Made by a program: the position numbers and the translations under genes | Notes under the pieces: generated by a model | What the model was told of the DNA's origin: nothing | The model's input: only the letters and a program-made list of their open reading frames with translations | Databases searched by the model: none | Assembly (NCBI RefSeq): GCF_000495435.3 | Contig: NZ_AXUN02000135.1 | Span: 1 to 49,645 of the forward strand | From: Youngiibacter fragilis 232.1 | GTDB lineage: Bacteria > Bacillota > Clostridia > Clostridiales > Clostridiaceae | Length of the DNA: 49,645 nt | Direction: 5' to 3' | In this document: in pieces, positions 7,993 to 16,775 of the stretch | How positions within the stretch are numbered: the first letter of the stretch is position 1 | Layout: each line of letters opens with the position of its first letter

Positions 7993-9414
7993 CTATGACT
8001 CGAATCTGTCTGCAAACTCCAGAATTGCCTTCTCGAAGCATTCCAAAGGAGGATTTGCAATGCCTGCTCCTATCTGTCCCCTTCCCCTTTCCTTGTGGGC
8101 TATGCCCGTTGTTATTATTGGAAGTATTCCAGTCTCGATGACCTTCCTTATGTCAACTCCAGCCGGAGTACCTCTGAAATTCAGGAATGGTATCGTATAG
8201 TTCCTGTTTTCGCTCCAGGTTATCTCGTACATCTTTTTCACATATGACATAGCATCGGAAACCGTTCCACCTACGAACTGGACTATAGCCGGTGCATTGC
8301 CAAGTGAGAATCCTCCAAGGCCTGCGGTTTCAGAAATCGCCGAGTCACCCATGTCTGGAGTTGAGTCCGCCTGGCTGAATCCAGGGAAGAAGAGTCCGTC
8401 GACAAGCTGTGCCGGTCCGGTGAACCACTTGTCCTTTCCCATTCCGCTTACCTTTATCCCGAAGTCCTTTCCGTTTCTTGCAAGTGCTGTAACGATAGTG
8501 CTGTTTTCAACTCCTGTTGCAGCATCCAGCTGCGCCTTGCTTGCTGCCATGGTTATTGACAGGTGGTAATGCTCGTTTCCATTGATGAACTCGGATACCC
8601 TGAGTATCGTCTCCTTGTCATATTCGGACCTAAGGAGATGCGGAAGTATCTGCTTGTAGAAGAGCACACTTGATGCCTTGTTCCTGTTATGGCATTCGTC
8701 CGACATGTGGAGAGCCTGCGATATTGTCGCTCCTGCATCGATCCCGCCAGCCCTTACAAGGGCATCGTTCAGTACCGGCCTGAACTCGCTGTCCAGCCAC
8801 TTCAGCCTTCTTATCACTCCCTCATCCCAGGACCCGTACCTCTGTACCGTATATCCGGATCCCTCATGTACTGTAGAGAATGCATAATTGCCGTAGGTCT
8901 CATTCTTAACTACATGTACAAGCATGTGAGCTGAGGTTACACCTGTCATCGCCCCTACCATCTGGTGGTCATGGCATGGGGAGTAGGTTATCTCTCCTGA
9001 TACAGCGAGCCTGGCCGCAGCTTCCGGTCCATCCGCCAGCCCTTCATATATAAGGGCACCTATGACCGCTCCTTTCATAGGTCCCGGCATGTCCTCGTAT
9101 CTTATCGGCGGTCCCGCATGCAGTATCGTCTTTTCAGTCATCCCGGGAACAACGTCTATAGCCCTTGATACTCCGGTGAGCACAAGCTTTGAACTCATCA
9201 TTATCTCGATTGTCCTGTCGTTCGCCCTGTCTACAGCTTCGTTATCGCCTATTTTCGCAAGTGCCTCTATAAGCCTTTGGTCTCCTCCTGCCGGTGGGTT
9301 CCACTTCACCTGGACTGCAGGTATCCCCTGCGCTTCAAGATCCTCCCTGAACATGTCCATGCCGAGGTTCACCGGCATAAGGTCTTTTGAAAAAAGTTCG
9401 TTTATCGCACCCAT
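7993..9414 (-). CDS. DUF1116 protein (YlbE/AllG-like)
   Basis: A 473-residue member of DUF1116, the family of E. coli YlbE (AllG). In E. coli AllF (FdrA), AllG and AllH together are the oxamate carbamoyltransferase that converts oxalurate and phosphate to oxamate and carbamoyl phosphate. The protein shows the family's N-terminal segment with KWNPPAGGD, a central SPCHDHQMVGAMTGV segment and a C-terminal ERGRGQIGAGIANPPLECF. Its ATG directly abuts the fdrA stop (TAGATG), with AGGAGG 10 bases before, so the two are translationally coupled. Carbamate kinase is in the same operon. The third subunit type (DUF2877, AllH) is missing from the window, so substrate and subunit make-up may differ from E. 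coli. Confidence 0.85.
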   Translation of the reverse strand: MGAINELFSKDLMPVNLGMDMFREDLEAQGIPAVQVKWNPPAGGDQRLIEALAKIGDNEAVDRANDRTIEIMMSSKLVLTGVSRAIDVVPGMTEKTILHAGPPIRYEDMPGPMKGAVIGALIYEGLADGPEAAARLAVSGEITYSPCHDHQMVGAMTGVTSAHMLVHVVKNETYGNYAFSTVHEGSGYTVQRYGSWDEGVIRRLKWLDSEFRPVLNDALVRAGGIDAGATISQALHMSDECHNRNKASSVLFYKQILPHLLRSEYDKETILRVSEFINGNEHYHLSITMAASKAQLDAATGVENSTIVTALARNGKDFGIKVSGMGKDKWFTGPAQLVDGLFFPGFSQADSTPDMGDSAISETAGLGGFSLGNAPAIVQFVGGTVSDAMSYVKKMYEITWSENRNYTIPFLNFRGTPAGVDIRKVIETGILPIITTGIAHKERGRGQIGAGIANPPLECFEKAILEFADRFES

Positions 9415-10953
9415 CTATCTGGCACCTCCTGTCAGTTCGAGCGAAAGTCTCGCTGCCCTTGCATTGCTGCTTGCGACTATTGCCCCTTGTTCCCTCAGCA
9501 GATGTACCTGTTTCTCGTATCCCTGCAGGTCGCCCTTTGTACCAAGAACATATGCTATGAACATCACTTCGCGTCCGGATTCCTTTAGAGCTGATTTAGC
9601 TTTCGCGATTGCCCCGGCAGCTTCACCTGCAGGATTCCTGTGGGATCCGAAGCCAAGCTCCACATCGAACAACACTACTGCAGTCTCCGGATCAAGTGCT
9701 TCGGACACTATCCTCTTGTTCCTGAGATCAGGGTCTATCATCGGATGAGGCCGACCAACTGTGAATTTGTCATCACCGAGGTCTACGAAGCTGTGTGCAA
9801 TGCTGTGCGACGAATCAGGAAGCTGCCTTACCTTACCGACATTGCTGTATACATCCTCAGGAAGCGCCTTTCCGAAAATGGCTGCAGCCTCATCGCACAG
9901 CGTACCTCCGCAATATAGACCCCTGACATATTTCTGACCGTTTGCAAGAAGCCTTTCTGACACTCCACGGAGCTCTTCAATATTCCATTCATCTGCCAGC
10001 GGGACTGCATCACCTTCTGTAAGTACGACCGCTTTTCTGGCTGCCTCCTCAAGTGTTGATGCAAAGTGGAGCCTTCCGTCATCTGTTTTTTCAGGGCTGT
10101 TTATGAAGCATACAACTACATCCTTACTGCAGCTTACTGCCCTCTCAAGTATCCTCGCGGCTATTGATTCTACAGGAGGCTTTGAAATGAGCACAATTGC
10201 CTTGGTTGACGGATCCTTGTCAAGGGCATCGATGCAATCAAGCATCATGATGCCTCCGACCTCAAGGCTAAGGTCTCTTCCCCCTGTTCCAAGGACCTGT
10301 GAAACTCCGCCACCCATCTGGTCTATAAGTACGCTGACTTCCTGGGTTCCTGTTCCTGAAGCGCCTACGATTCCTATTCCGCCTGCCCTGACCTTGTTGG
10401 CGAAGCAAAGCCCCTTACCATTGATTATCGCGGTGCCGCAATCCGGCCCCATCATCAGAAGTCCCTTTTCATGGGCGAGCTTCTTCAGAGATATTTCCTC
10501 TCCGACAGATATGTTGTCTGAAAAGAGCATGACGTGAAGTCCTCTGTTCAGTGCTTTCCTTGCCTCCTGTGCTGCATAGGCACCTGGAAGGGATATGAGC
10601 GAGATGTTTATTTCAGGATACCTCTTCATTGCCGATCCAAGCGATGAAGGTGGTGCCTCTTCATTCTTCTCGTCTTTGGCCTTCTCGTTCAGCTTCCTTT
10701 CAACCAGAGCAAGCACCTCTTCTTCACTGGTGCCTTCATCGGCAACAAAGGCTATTATAAGGTCACTTGGCTTTGCAGCCCTGGCTTCATCGAAAAGCAG
10801 GCCGGCTGCCTGAAGAAGCTCCTTGTTCATGTCCGTACCCATACCGACCATGGCGCTTCTCACTCCAGGATGCTCTTCCACTGCCCTTGAGATCTGCATC
10901 AGTGACACAGAGTCATAATAGACATTGCTTCGTATCATTCCTTTGATTTGCAA
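9415..10953 (-). CDS. fdrA: FdrA family protein (acyl-CoA synthetase-like)
   Basis: About 512 residues, FdrA family, related to the alpha subunit of succinyl-CoA synthetase. The segments GIVGASGTGTQEVS and QVLGTGGRDLS resemble the CoA-ligase phosphate-binding regions, and MGPDCGTAIING precedes them. With the DUF1116 partner it should form a carbamoyltransferase that releases carbamoyl phosphate from a ureide. It is the first gene of a five-gene minus-strand operon ending in carbamate kinase. The AAGGAG overlaps a GTG at 10962, while a TTG at 10953 is eight bases away and is preferred. Two TetR genes are transcribed away from it. The function is by family and context; the substrate is open. 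Confidence 0.86.
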   Translation of the reverse strand: MQIKGMIRSNVYYDSVSLMQISRAVEEHPGVRSAMVGMGTDMNKELLQAAGLLFDEARAAKPSDLIIAFVADEGTSEEEVLALVERKLNEKAKDEKNEEAPPSSLGSAMKRYPEINISLISLPGAYAAQEARKALNRGLHVMLFSDNISVGEEISLKKLAHEKGLLMMGPDCGTAIINGKGLCFANKVRAGGIGIVGASGTGTQEVSVLIDQMGGGVSQVLGTGGRDLSLEVGGIMMLDCIDALDKDPSTKAIVLISKPPVESIAARILERAVSCSKDVVVCFINSPEKTDDGRLHFASTLEEAARKAVVLTEGDAVPLADEWNIEELRGVSERLLANGQKYVRGLYCGGTLCDEAAAIFGKALPEDVYSNVGKVRQLPDSSHSIAHSFVDLGDDKFTVGRPHPMIDPDLRNKRIVSEALDPETAVVLFDVELGFGSHRNPAGEAAGAIAKAKSALKESGREVMFIAYVLGTKGDLQGYEKQVHLLREQGAIVASSNARAARLSLELTGGAR

Positions 10954-10994
10954 AAATATCACTCCTTATCTTGCGCATGTCTTTACTTATTTGA

Positions 10995-11032
10995 TTGCAT
11001 GTTTTATACTTCAATTATGCAAGTGGTCACTT
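10995..11032. promoter_or_regulatory. Candidate TetR operator region
   Basis: The fdrA-tetR intergenic region holds a dyad AAGTG-GT-CACTT at 11021-11032 and an inverted pair TTGCAT (10995-11000)/ATGCAA (11017-11022). Position between divergent regulator and target fits an operator, but no binding is shown. Confidence 0.4.
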
Positions 11033-11191
11033 CAATATTATCCCTGCTGTTAAACGTTGTCAATATGGCTGAAAAATAAATGATAGCGATTACGTGCAGA
11101 AATGTATTCTTCTGCTTGCCCTGGTGTGGAGTCTGCTCGCAAATGTGGTATATTATAGGTAAACCGATCAAATAGCGGAAAGGTGTATTAT

Positions 11192-11785
11192 ATGAGTGAC
11201 AATTGGACAAGGCTTATCGAAACTGCATATCCCATGTTCATGGAAAAGGGCTACAAAGGCACAGCCACGGCTGATATCGCAAAGGCTGCCGAGATTAATG
11301 AAAGCACCCTGTTTCGGAACTTCAAATCGAAGGAAAAACTCTTCCATGCGTCCATTGAGCATTTTGCCAATAAGGCAATCGGAATCGAATTCAACATTTT
11401 TGAATATACCGGCAATCTGCATGATGACCTGAAGAGAATGATAAAGACAATGTTTGAGGTTGACCTTGAACTGATCCCTTCCTTCAGGCTGCTTATCAAG
11501 AGGTCGCTTGTCAAGGAAAGTGTACTGGAAGAAATCTCAAAGGCTCTTTCCAACCAGAATGAGCTGTTCAGTCATTATCTGACCGGTGCCATGAGCAGGG
11601 GGCTTATGGTGGAAGCAGAGGCTGATCTGCTTGTAGACCTGATTTCCAGCCATGTCTTCAGCAAAACCTTTGAATTGCTTACAAGCAGGGACCAGGATGG
11701 CTTCAGCGGAAGGCTGGATGCCATGGTGGAAGAAACTACCATTTACTTCCTGGAAATGGTAAAGGTTCGGGAGGTGACGCAATGA
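11192..11785 (+). CDS. TetR family transcriptional regulator A
   Basis: A 197-residue TetR-type regulator. The N-terminal helix-turn-helix is clear (GTATADIAKAAEINESTLF followed by RNFKSKEKLF). The C-terminal ligand domain is divergent, as usual. The ATG at 11192 has GGAAAGG eight bases upstream and is preferred over a GTG nine bases earlier. Its last four bases overlap the start of a second TetR gene (ATGA), so both are made together. It diverges from the fdrA operon, which it likely controls. Confidence 0.88.
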   Translation: MSDNWTRLIETAYPMFMEKGYKGTATADIAKAAEINESTLFRNFKSKEKLFHASIEHFANKAIGIEFNIFEYTGNLHDDLKRMIKTMFEVDLELIPSFRLLIKRSLVKESVLEEISKALSNQNELFSHYLTGAMSRGLMVEAEADLLVDLISSHVFSKTFELLTSRDQDGFSGRLDAMVEETTIYFLEMVKVREVTQ

Positions 11786-12375
11786 GAAGATCCCTTCAGG
11801 ACCAGATTGAAGAAGCTGCACTACTCCTGTTTTCAAGGCAGGGTTTCAACGAGACCAGTACCTTTGAGATAGCTAAAGCTGCGAATGTAAGCGAAGCTAC
11901 CATTTTCAGGATGTTCAAGACCAAACACGACCTTTATATCAATGTGCTTGATAAATATGGACGTAAGGCAGAACTAAGCTACAACAGCATTTTTCACAGA
12001 CTTTCATTCGATGACCTGGAATCCGACCTTAAAGTCATAGTCGAAAGCTTCTACCATTTCTACTTTGAAAACATCCACATAACCAGGATCTACATTTCCA
12101 ATGCCATACAGTTCAGTGAGATTACGGGCTTCAATTACCTGGCCTACCCTCAGCTCAGGGAATTCCTTGAGGGTTACCTCAAGGAGATGAGCATACGTGG
12201 TAAGGTCAGCGAGGAGTTCCCAAGCAGGATTTCCAATCTTGTGATGTCCTTGATGGTCAAGGATGTCGCGTTCCTTACAACCTTCAGCAAGCTAGAGGCG
12301 CTTGATGACAAGACATTATCCCTGCTTAGGGAAAAATGGCAAAAAAGGCTTGTACTTCTTAGCCTTATGCGTTAA
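11782..12375 (+). CDS. TetR family transcriptional regulator B
   Basis: A second 197-residue TetR-type regulator directly coupled to the first (ATGA overlap; GGGAGG seven bases before the ATG). The DNA-binding segment STFEIAKAANVSEATIFRMF parallels that of regulator A, and the equal lengths suggest a duplication. The pair could act as a heterodimer or as two sensors for substrate and product of the fdrA operon. A terminator follows at 12408. Confidence 0.87.
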   Translation: MRRSLQDQIEEAALLLFSRQGFNETSTFEIAKAANVSEATIFRMFKTKHDLYINVLDKYGRKAELSYNSIFHRLSFDDLESDLKVIVESFYHFYFENIHITRIYISNAIQFSEITGFNYLAYPQLREFLEGYLKEMSIRGKVSEEFPSRISNLVMSLMVKDVAFLTTFSKLEALDDKTLSLLREKWQKRLVLLSLMR

Positions 12376-12407
12376 GGCATTCAATCAGGAAATCCTATGT
12401 TTGCATT

Positions 12408-12437
12408 GAAGCAGCCTCAGGCTGCTTCTTCATTTTC
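12408..12437 (+). terminator. Terminator of the tetR pair
   Basis: GAAGCAGCC, loop TCA, GGCTGCTTC, then TTCATTTTC: a 9-bp perfect stem with a T-rich tail just after the second TetR gene. Confidence 0.75.
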
Positions 12438-12485
12438 AAATCCTCTTTTCCCATCCTCATCTTTTTCAATATTTCCATATAAAAA

Positions 12486-12507
12486 AGGACGTCCTTTCGA
12501 ACGTCCT
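12486..12507 (-). terminator. Terminator of the PHP gene
   Basis: AGGACGT/ACGTCCT stem with an eight-base loop. On the minus strand it follows the PHP stop codon and runs into TTTTTTAT. Confidence 0.75.
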
Positions 12508-12511
12508 GGTT

Positions 12512-13255
12512 TCAGAACAGAATCCTCTCTGTCAGGCTATGTATTCTTTCCTTTCTCTCCCTGATATATGCATCAATCTTTTGGACTGAAGTATTCAGGA
12601 CAAGCTCCTCAGGAAAACCGACTTCTTCAAGAAGTCTGTAGACTTTACCGAATTCCCCTACGCTGTCACTGAAGTGAGCATCGCTTCCAGTCACAATTCT
12701 CACTCCATGCCTTTTGCATAGTATCGCAAACTGCCTGCAGTTCTCCTCACTGCCGGTCCTGACTGCAAAGGAATGGTTGTTGATCTCAATAAGCTTTCCA
12801 TGCTCTTTAGCTGCAAGGACAACCTCCTCTATATCAACCTGGTACTTTGGATTGCCTGGATGCGATACTGCATCTATATAGGGGTTTGAAAGAGCCCTTA
12901 CCATTCCTCTGGTATGGTCATGTACCTTGCCTGGCTTAAGGCATGGCTCATGGTAGCCTGCCATGCAGAAATCAAGCTTTCCAAGAAATCTTTCAGGAAG
13001 GTCTATTGCTCCTTCGAAATCCATAATGTTTGCTTCCACTCCCCTGATTATCCTGACTCCATGTATTGAAGGAGGCAGTATCTTAAGATTATGGAAATAT
13101 AGGAATCCAGGTGCACCAGGAAGGTCCGGACCGTGATCTGTCACGGCCATCATCTCTATCCCGTTATCCGATGCACCTTTGGCCATTTCCTGTATCGTGC
13201 TGTATGCATGACCGCTTGCGATCGTATGTGTATGCGTATCTACAACTATTCTCAT
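12512..13255 (-). CDS. PHP domain phosphatase (YcdX-like)
   Basis: A 247-residue PHP-fold metal-dependent hydrolase of the YcdX group. Metal ligands are visible in DTHTHT at the N-terminus, VTDHGPDL, the Glu in RGVEANI, the His in SHPGNP and the late GSDAHFSD. These proteins use a trinuclear metal site for phosphoester hydrolysis; the physiological substrate of this group is poorly defined. The ATG has a GGAG nine bases upstream. It lies about 90 bases after the PPDK-domain gene on the same strand and may be cotranscribed. Confidence 0.88.
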   Translation of the reverse strand: MRIVVDTHTHTIASGHAYSTIQEMAKGASDNGIEMMAVTDHGPDLPGAPGFLYFHNLKILPPSIHGVRIIRGVEANIMDFEGAIDLPERFLGKLDFCMAGYHEPCLKPGKVHDHTRGMVRALSNPYIDAVSHPGNPKYQVDIEEVVLAAKEHGKLIEINNHSFAVRTGSEENCRQFAILCKRHGVRIVTGSDAHFSDSVGEFGKVYRLLEEVGFPEELVLNTSVQKIDAYIRERKERIHSLTERILF

Positions 13256-13345
13256 CAGTTTATTCTCCTTTGCTCTGCCAGCAGATCATACTGGCCATGT
13301 TGTCTCAAGATTTCAGTATTCCTTGAATGTCAGGTCCGTTGCTGC

Positions 13346-15895
13346 CTATCTGCATACCAAGGTCTGGCTTACAATATCCGCAAATATCTCCATGCCTTCA
13401 GTAGCTGCAACATGTATGACATCAGACAGGTGGTCTGCTCCTGCAATAAGACTGCTCAGGCGGTTCTTCTTCATCAGCATCAGAAGCGGGTTGTATGTCA
13501 CATCACTTTTCCCGTCAAATATTGCTGCATAGAATATCCCTGTTTCCACAAGGTCCTGGAAGAAATGGCTTCCGAACGAAAGCTCAGGCATAAGTCCTGA
13601 TTCAGCGGAGGAAACCTCGCAGATCACTGCCATATTTGATATCTCGGTAAAATGGACTGGTACTCCAAGTGTTGGAGTGGTGGTTCCCCATCTTCCCGGT
13701 CCCACAAGCATCACACCATTGCCTTTAAGGCTTTCATTGAGTTTCCCTATGGTTCGGGCTACCTCATACTTACCCTGCTCATCAAGCTTCAGGTATTCCA
13801 TAGTCTTGACAAGTATGGTGTAGTCAAGTGGCAGCCTGACATTTCCGCCCATGAAATTGCCCTTTGACCTTATCAGGCAATTTTCACAGTCGCCAGGCTT
13901 CGGCATCTCAACTGGAGTTCCCAGGCCTCTTGTCTGCAGCGGCCTGCACTGCACGAGATTCACCTTGAACCTGCCATCCTTTGTGAAGTTCGCTGTAAAT
14001 TCAATGTCCACAGGGTATTTGTATACCCTGGAAATGAGCTCGAGCATGCTTCTCATAAGGCCTGGAAATTCAGTTTCTGAAAGCAGCTTCTTGAAATCCA
14101 TGATTATAGGACGATACTTAAGGGAATATCCTCTTTCCCTCAGATACTCTTCGCTCCTGAAATCAATGCTTGCAAAGAGGCTCCTGTCAGTGCCGATTTC
14201 ACCGCTTACCAGCTCGTCAACATTTCTTGTCAGCAGGCTGTTCTCCAGTATTGAGATGACATCCGCATAATGCTGGGAGAATTTCTTCTCATCTCCATAT
14301 CCTATATGCGGCGTCCTCATTGGATTATCAAGGCAAACCACATGCGCATAATCACCCACGCTTCTTTCAACTGCCCTGGTCCCGAGTCCGAACACCATTC
14401 TTAGCATGCCAGCGGTTATGTCGATGTCCTTATCCCAGACATAGAGGTTCGTTGAGTTTCCAACACCAGCAAGGTGGGGATAGAAGTTCTCCCCATGATA
14501 ATCCCCGGATACCCGCTGTACAAGGATGGCCATCTGTTCATCGCTTTCCGACAGTCCCCTGTTAAGCCTGTAGTTAAGCGCGTCATCGCTCATTGTGCTT
14601 GCATATACTGTCCTTATTGCCTGCTCCAGCGCCTCATATCTCTCTTCAGGGGTACCCTGGTTAGCACAGAATACGCTTTCGTATTTGCCTGCGAATGCGT
14701 TGCCGAAATTGTCCTCCTGAAGTGAGCTGGACCTTACTATTATGGGAGACTGTCCGTAATATTCAAGCATCTGGTAGAACTGCTCCTTTATTATCGAGGG
14801 GAACTTCCCCCTAAGAAGCTTCTCCTTCAGCTCTGGTGCAAGAGAAAAATAGCCCTCCCTTGTCTTCTGCCTTGTCCTCAGGCTCCACCATCCGTTCTGG
14901 ACTATGTACGTGTAGAAGATATCTGAACCAAGGTAAAAGGAGTCATGAGGTTCAAGGTACCTTGTGAATTTCTCACCGGCTTCCTTCTCAAGTATTTTTC
15001 TGGCCAAGAGCATACCAACACTCTTTCCACCGATGAATCCGGTTCCGACTTCCCTGGATGCGACTGCAAGTATGTCTGCAAGCGTGAAGTACCGGTCACA
15101 CAGGTCGAACATCCTCTGCCCTCCACCTATTATGGTGGACATGAGCTCCCTCTTGATATCCTCCTGAGCCTTCCTGTCCCTGGTCAGCGTATCTCCGGCT
15201 TTTCCGAGCATTATCTGCCAGTGGTCAAGCTTATCCTTTCCTCTGTCCAGGTTTGAGAAGAGCTCCGCCACCTCCATGCTGGAGGTTATGGTGGAGGCCT
15301 CGTCTCCCTCCACAAGATGGGGGAAGAACATGGTCGGAGAATACCTCTGCCACACCTTCAGCGGGTGTATGTACCTTTTACCGCCAACATTGTACAGGTC
15401 AAGAAGCAGCTGCGTTGTCTCCCTTATCCCGGCTATGGTGCTGTACGTGTGGGAGTTCCTCATTATGGCAAAATAGGCGATCGTTTCCAGGTCGTACAGG
15501 AATGGGCAGGTAACCTTGAAAAAGTTCGCTATCATGAGGTCCGAATGCCAGAATTCAAGAAGGTCCGTAAGGCAGTCGAAAACATACAGTGCCTTCAAGC
15601 CCTCTTTCTCAATTAGCTTCCTGATCTCAGAAGCGAAGCTTTCGAAGCCCTTCTTCGAGTCAATTTCATACTTTTTCGTATAGGAAGATTCACTTAGAAC
15701 GGGATTGTGCATTCCAAACCTGAAGTATATGAGCTTTCTTCCTTCAGATATTGCATTTTCAGCAAAAGGCTGCGCAACATTACTATAGTCGGTAATTGAA
15801 TCTACCTGCCAGACCACATTGTCACCAAGACGCATATAATCAATGACCCTGTCGAATCCTCCAAGGCCACTTCCTACTCTTTCATGCATAGCCAT
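13346..15895 (-). CDS. KaiC-like pseudo-ATPase fused to PEP-synthase-type ATP-grasp domain
   Basis: A protein of about 849 residues. The C-terminal two thirds match the N-terminal nucleotide-binding domain of PEP synthase/pyruvate phosphate dikinase: GKSVGMLLARKI, SPIIVRSSSLQEDNFG, AFAGKYESVF and VQRVSGDYHG are typical. The swivelling phospho-His domain and the PEP/pyruvate barrel are absent, so it cannot run the full dikinase reaction. The first 230 or so residues read like a KaiC/RecA-fold domain (LGGFDRVIDY start, YVFDCLTDL in the Walker B position, GKRYIHPLKVWQRYSP near the end), but the P-loop GxxGxGKT is missing. The ATG at 15895 has AGGAGG eight bases before it. It diverges from a nitroreductase gene. 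The role is unknown. Confidence 0.75.
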   Translation of the reverse strand: MAMHERVGSGLGGFDRVIDYMRLGDNVVWQVDSITDYSNVAQPFAENAISEGRKLIYFRFGMHNPVLSESSYTKKYEIDSKKGFESFASEIRKLIEKEGLKALYVFDCLTDLLEFWHSDLMIANFFKVTCPFLYDLETIAYFAIMRNSHTYSTIAGIRETTQLLLDLYNVGGKRYIHPLKVWQRYSPTMFFPHLVEGDEASTITSSMEVAELFSNLDRGKDKLDHWQIMLGKAGDTLTRDRKAQEDIKRELMSTIIGGGQRMFDLCDRYFTLADILAVASREVGTGFIGGKSVGMLLARKILEKEAGEKFTRYLEPHDSFYLGSDIFYTYIVQNGWWSLRTRQKTREGYFSLAPELKEKLLRGKFPSIIKEQFYQMLEYYGQSPIIVRSSSLQEDNFGNAFAGKYESVFCANQGTPEERYEALEQAIRTVYASTMSDDALNYRLNRGLSESDEQMAILVQRVSGDYHGENFYPHLAGVGNSTNLYVWDKDIDITAGMLRMVFGLGTRAVERSVGDYAHVVCLDNPMRTPHIGYGDEKKFSQHYADVISILENSLLTRNVDELVSGEIGTDRSLFASIDFRSEEYLRERGYSLKYRPIIMDFKKLLSETEFPGLMRSMLELISRVYKYPVDIEFTANFTKDGRFKVNLVQCRPLQTRGLGTPVEMPKPGDCENCLIRSKGNFMGGNVRLPLDYTILVKTMEYLKLDEQGKYEVARTIGKLNESLKGNGVMLVGPGRWGTTTPTLGVPVHFTEISNMAVICEVSSAESGLMPELSFGSHFFQDLVETGIFYAAIFDGKSDVTYNPLLMLMKKNRLSSLIAGADHLSDVIHVAATEGMEIFADIVSQTLVCR

Positions 15896-15941
15896 AAACA
15901 CGCCCTCCTAAGCTCTTCTTAGGAAGATTATACAACACTTA

Positions 15942-15950
15942 TGCTATAAT
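15942..15950 (+). promoter_or_regulatory. Extended -10 promoter of the nitroreductase gene
   Basis: TGCTATAAT is a perfect extended -10 box 38 bases before the nitroreductase ATG. No good -35 box is visible. Confidence 0.5.
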
Positions 15951-15988
15951 TGTTCATAAGTAAATGAATCAGAATACTGGAGGGTATC

Positions 15989-16744
15989 ATGAATGAAGTG
16001 ATAAGGCAGCTTAAAGACAGAAAATCCTGCAGGATATTCGTGAAGCGGGAGGTGCCATCCGATGTCAGGAATGAAATCCTGAAATCGGCACTGGAAGCCC
16101 CTACCGCCGGTGCAATGATGCTCTATACGATAATCGATGTCACTGATTCCGGGAAGAAGAAGAGACTGTCAGTAACCTGCGACAATCAGCCATTCATCGC
16201 CGATGCGCCAATGGTTTTGGTATTTCTTGCAGACTGGCAGAGATGGTTCGACGCATTCGGATTTGAAGGCTGTGAACCGAGAACACCCGGTTCTGGCGAT
16301 ATTCTCCTTGCCTGCGCTGATGCGATTGCAGCAGCCCAGAACACGGTTGTTGCAGCCCATTCCCTAGGGCTTGGCTCCTGCTACATAGGAGACATAATAG
16401 AGAACTGCGAGGATGTACGGGAAATCCTCAATCTTCCTGAATACGTGCTTCCCGCAGCAATGGTCGTATACGGATATCCCAGCGAATCGCAGATAAAGAG
16501 AAAAAAGCCTGAGCGCTTCTCCATTGAACACATTGTCCACCAGAACAGCTATCGAAGGCTTACAATGGATGAACATAAGGGAATGCAATCAGACCTCAAC
16601 AGGAAATCCGGTTTCCCGGAGAAGGATATAACAGAATCTGTAAGGGCACTATGCAAGAGGAAGTACATGTCTGAATTTTCACTGGAGATGAACAGGTCTG
16701 CAAGGATCTACCTGGATAAATTCAACTCACCCAACAACAAATAG
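15989..16744 (+). CDS. Nitroreductase family protein
   Basis: A 251-residue FMN-dependent nitroreductase-fold protein. The FMN phosphate-binding start ([10 protein letters not shown], with [11 protein letters not shown]) and the later [22 protein letters not shown] segment are typical. It resembles single-domain NAD(P)H oxidoreductases acting on nitro, quinone or azo compounds. About 60 C-terminal residues follow the core and hold a basic CKRKY segment. A GGAGG lies five bases before the ATG. It precedes the sigma-54 activator on the same strand; a hairpin spans its stop codon, so the two may be cotranscribed. Confidence 0.85.
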   Translation: MNEVIRQLKDRKSCRIFVKREVPSDVRNEILKSALEAPTAGAMMLYTIIDVTDSGKKKRLSVTCDNQPFIADAPMVLVFLADWQRWFDAFGFEGCEPRTPGSGDILLACADAIAAAQNTVVAAHSLGLGSCYIGDIIENCEDVREILNLPEYVLPAAMVVYGYPSESQIKRKKPERFSIEHIVHQNSYRRLTMDEHKGMQSDLNRKSGFPEKDITESVRALCKRKYMSEFSLEMNRSARIYLDKFNSPNNK

Positions 16745-16760
16745 AGCCTGTAGGCTCTAT
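16741..16760. other. Stem-loop between nitroreductase and activator
   Basis: ATAGAGCC, loop TGTA, GGCTCTAT: a perfect 8-bp hairpin that contains the nitroreductase stop codon and ends 15 bases before the next ATG. There is no T run, so it is a weak terminator at best, perhaps a processing site. Confidence 0.45.
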
Positions 16761-16775
16761 AATCTGGAGGCAGCT

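Noticed and set aside
9062-9748. 228-codon plus-strand frame opposite the DUF1116 and fdrA genes
   Set aside because: It crosses two well-supported genes on the other strand and shows no domain or ribosome binding site.
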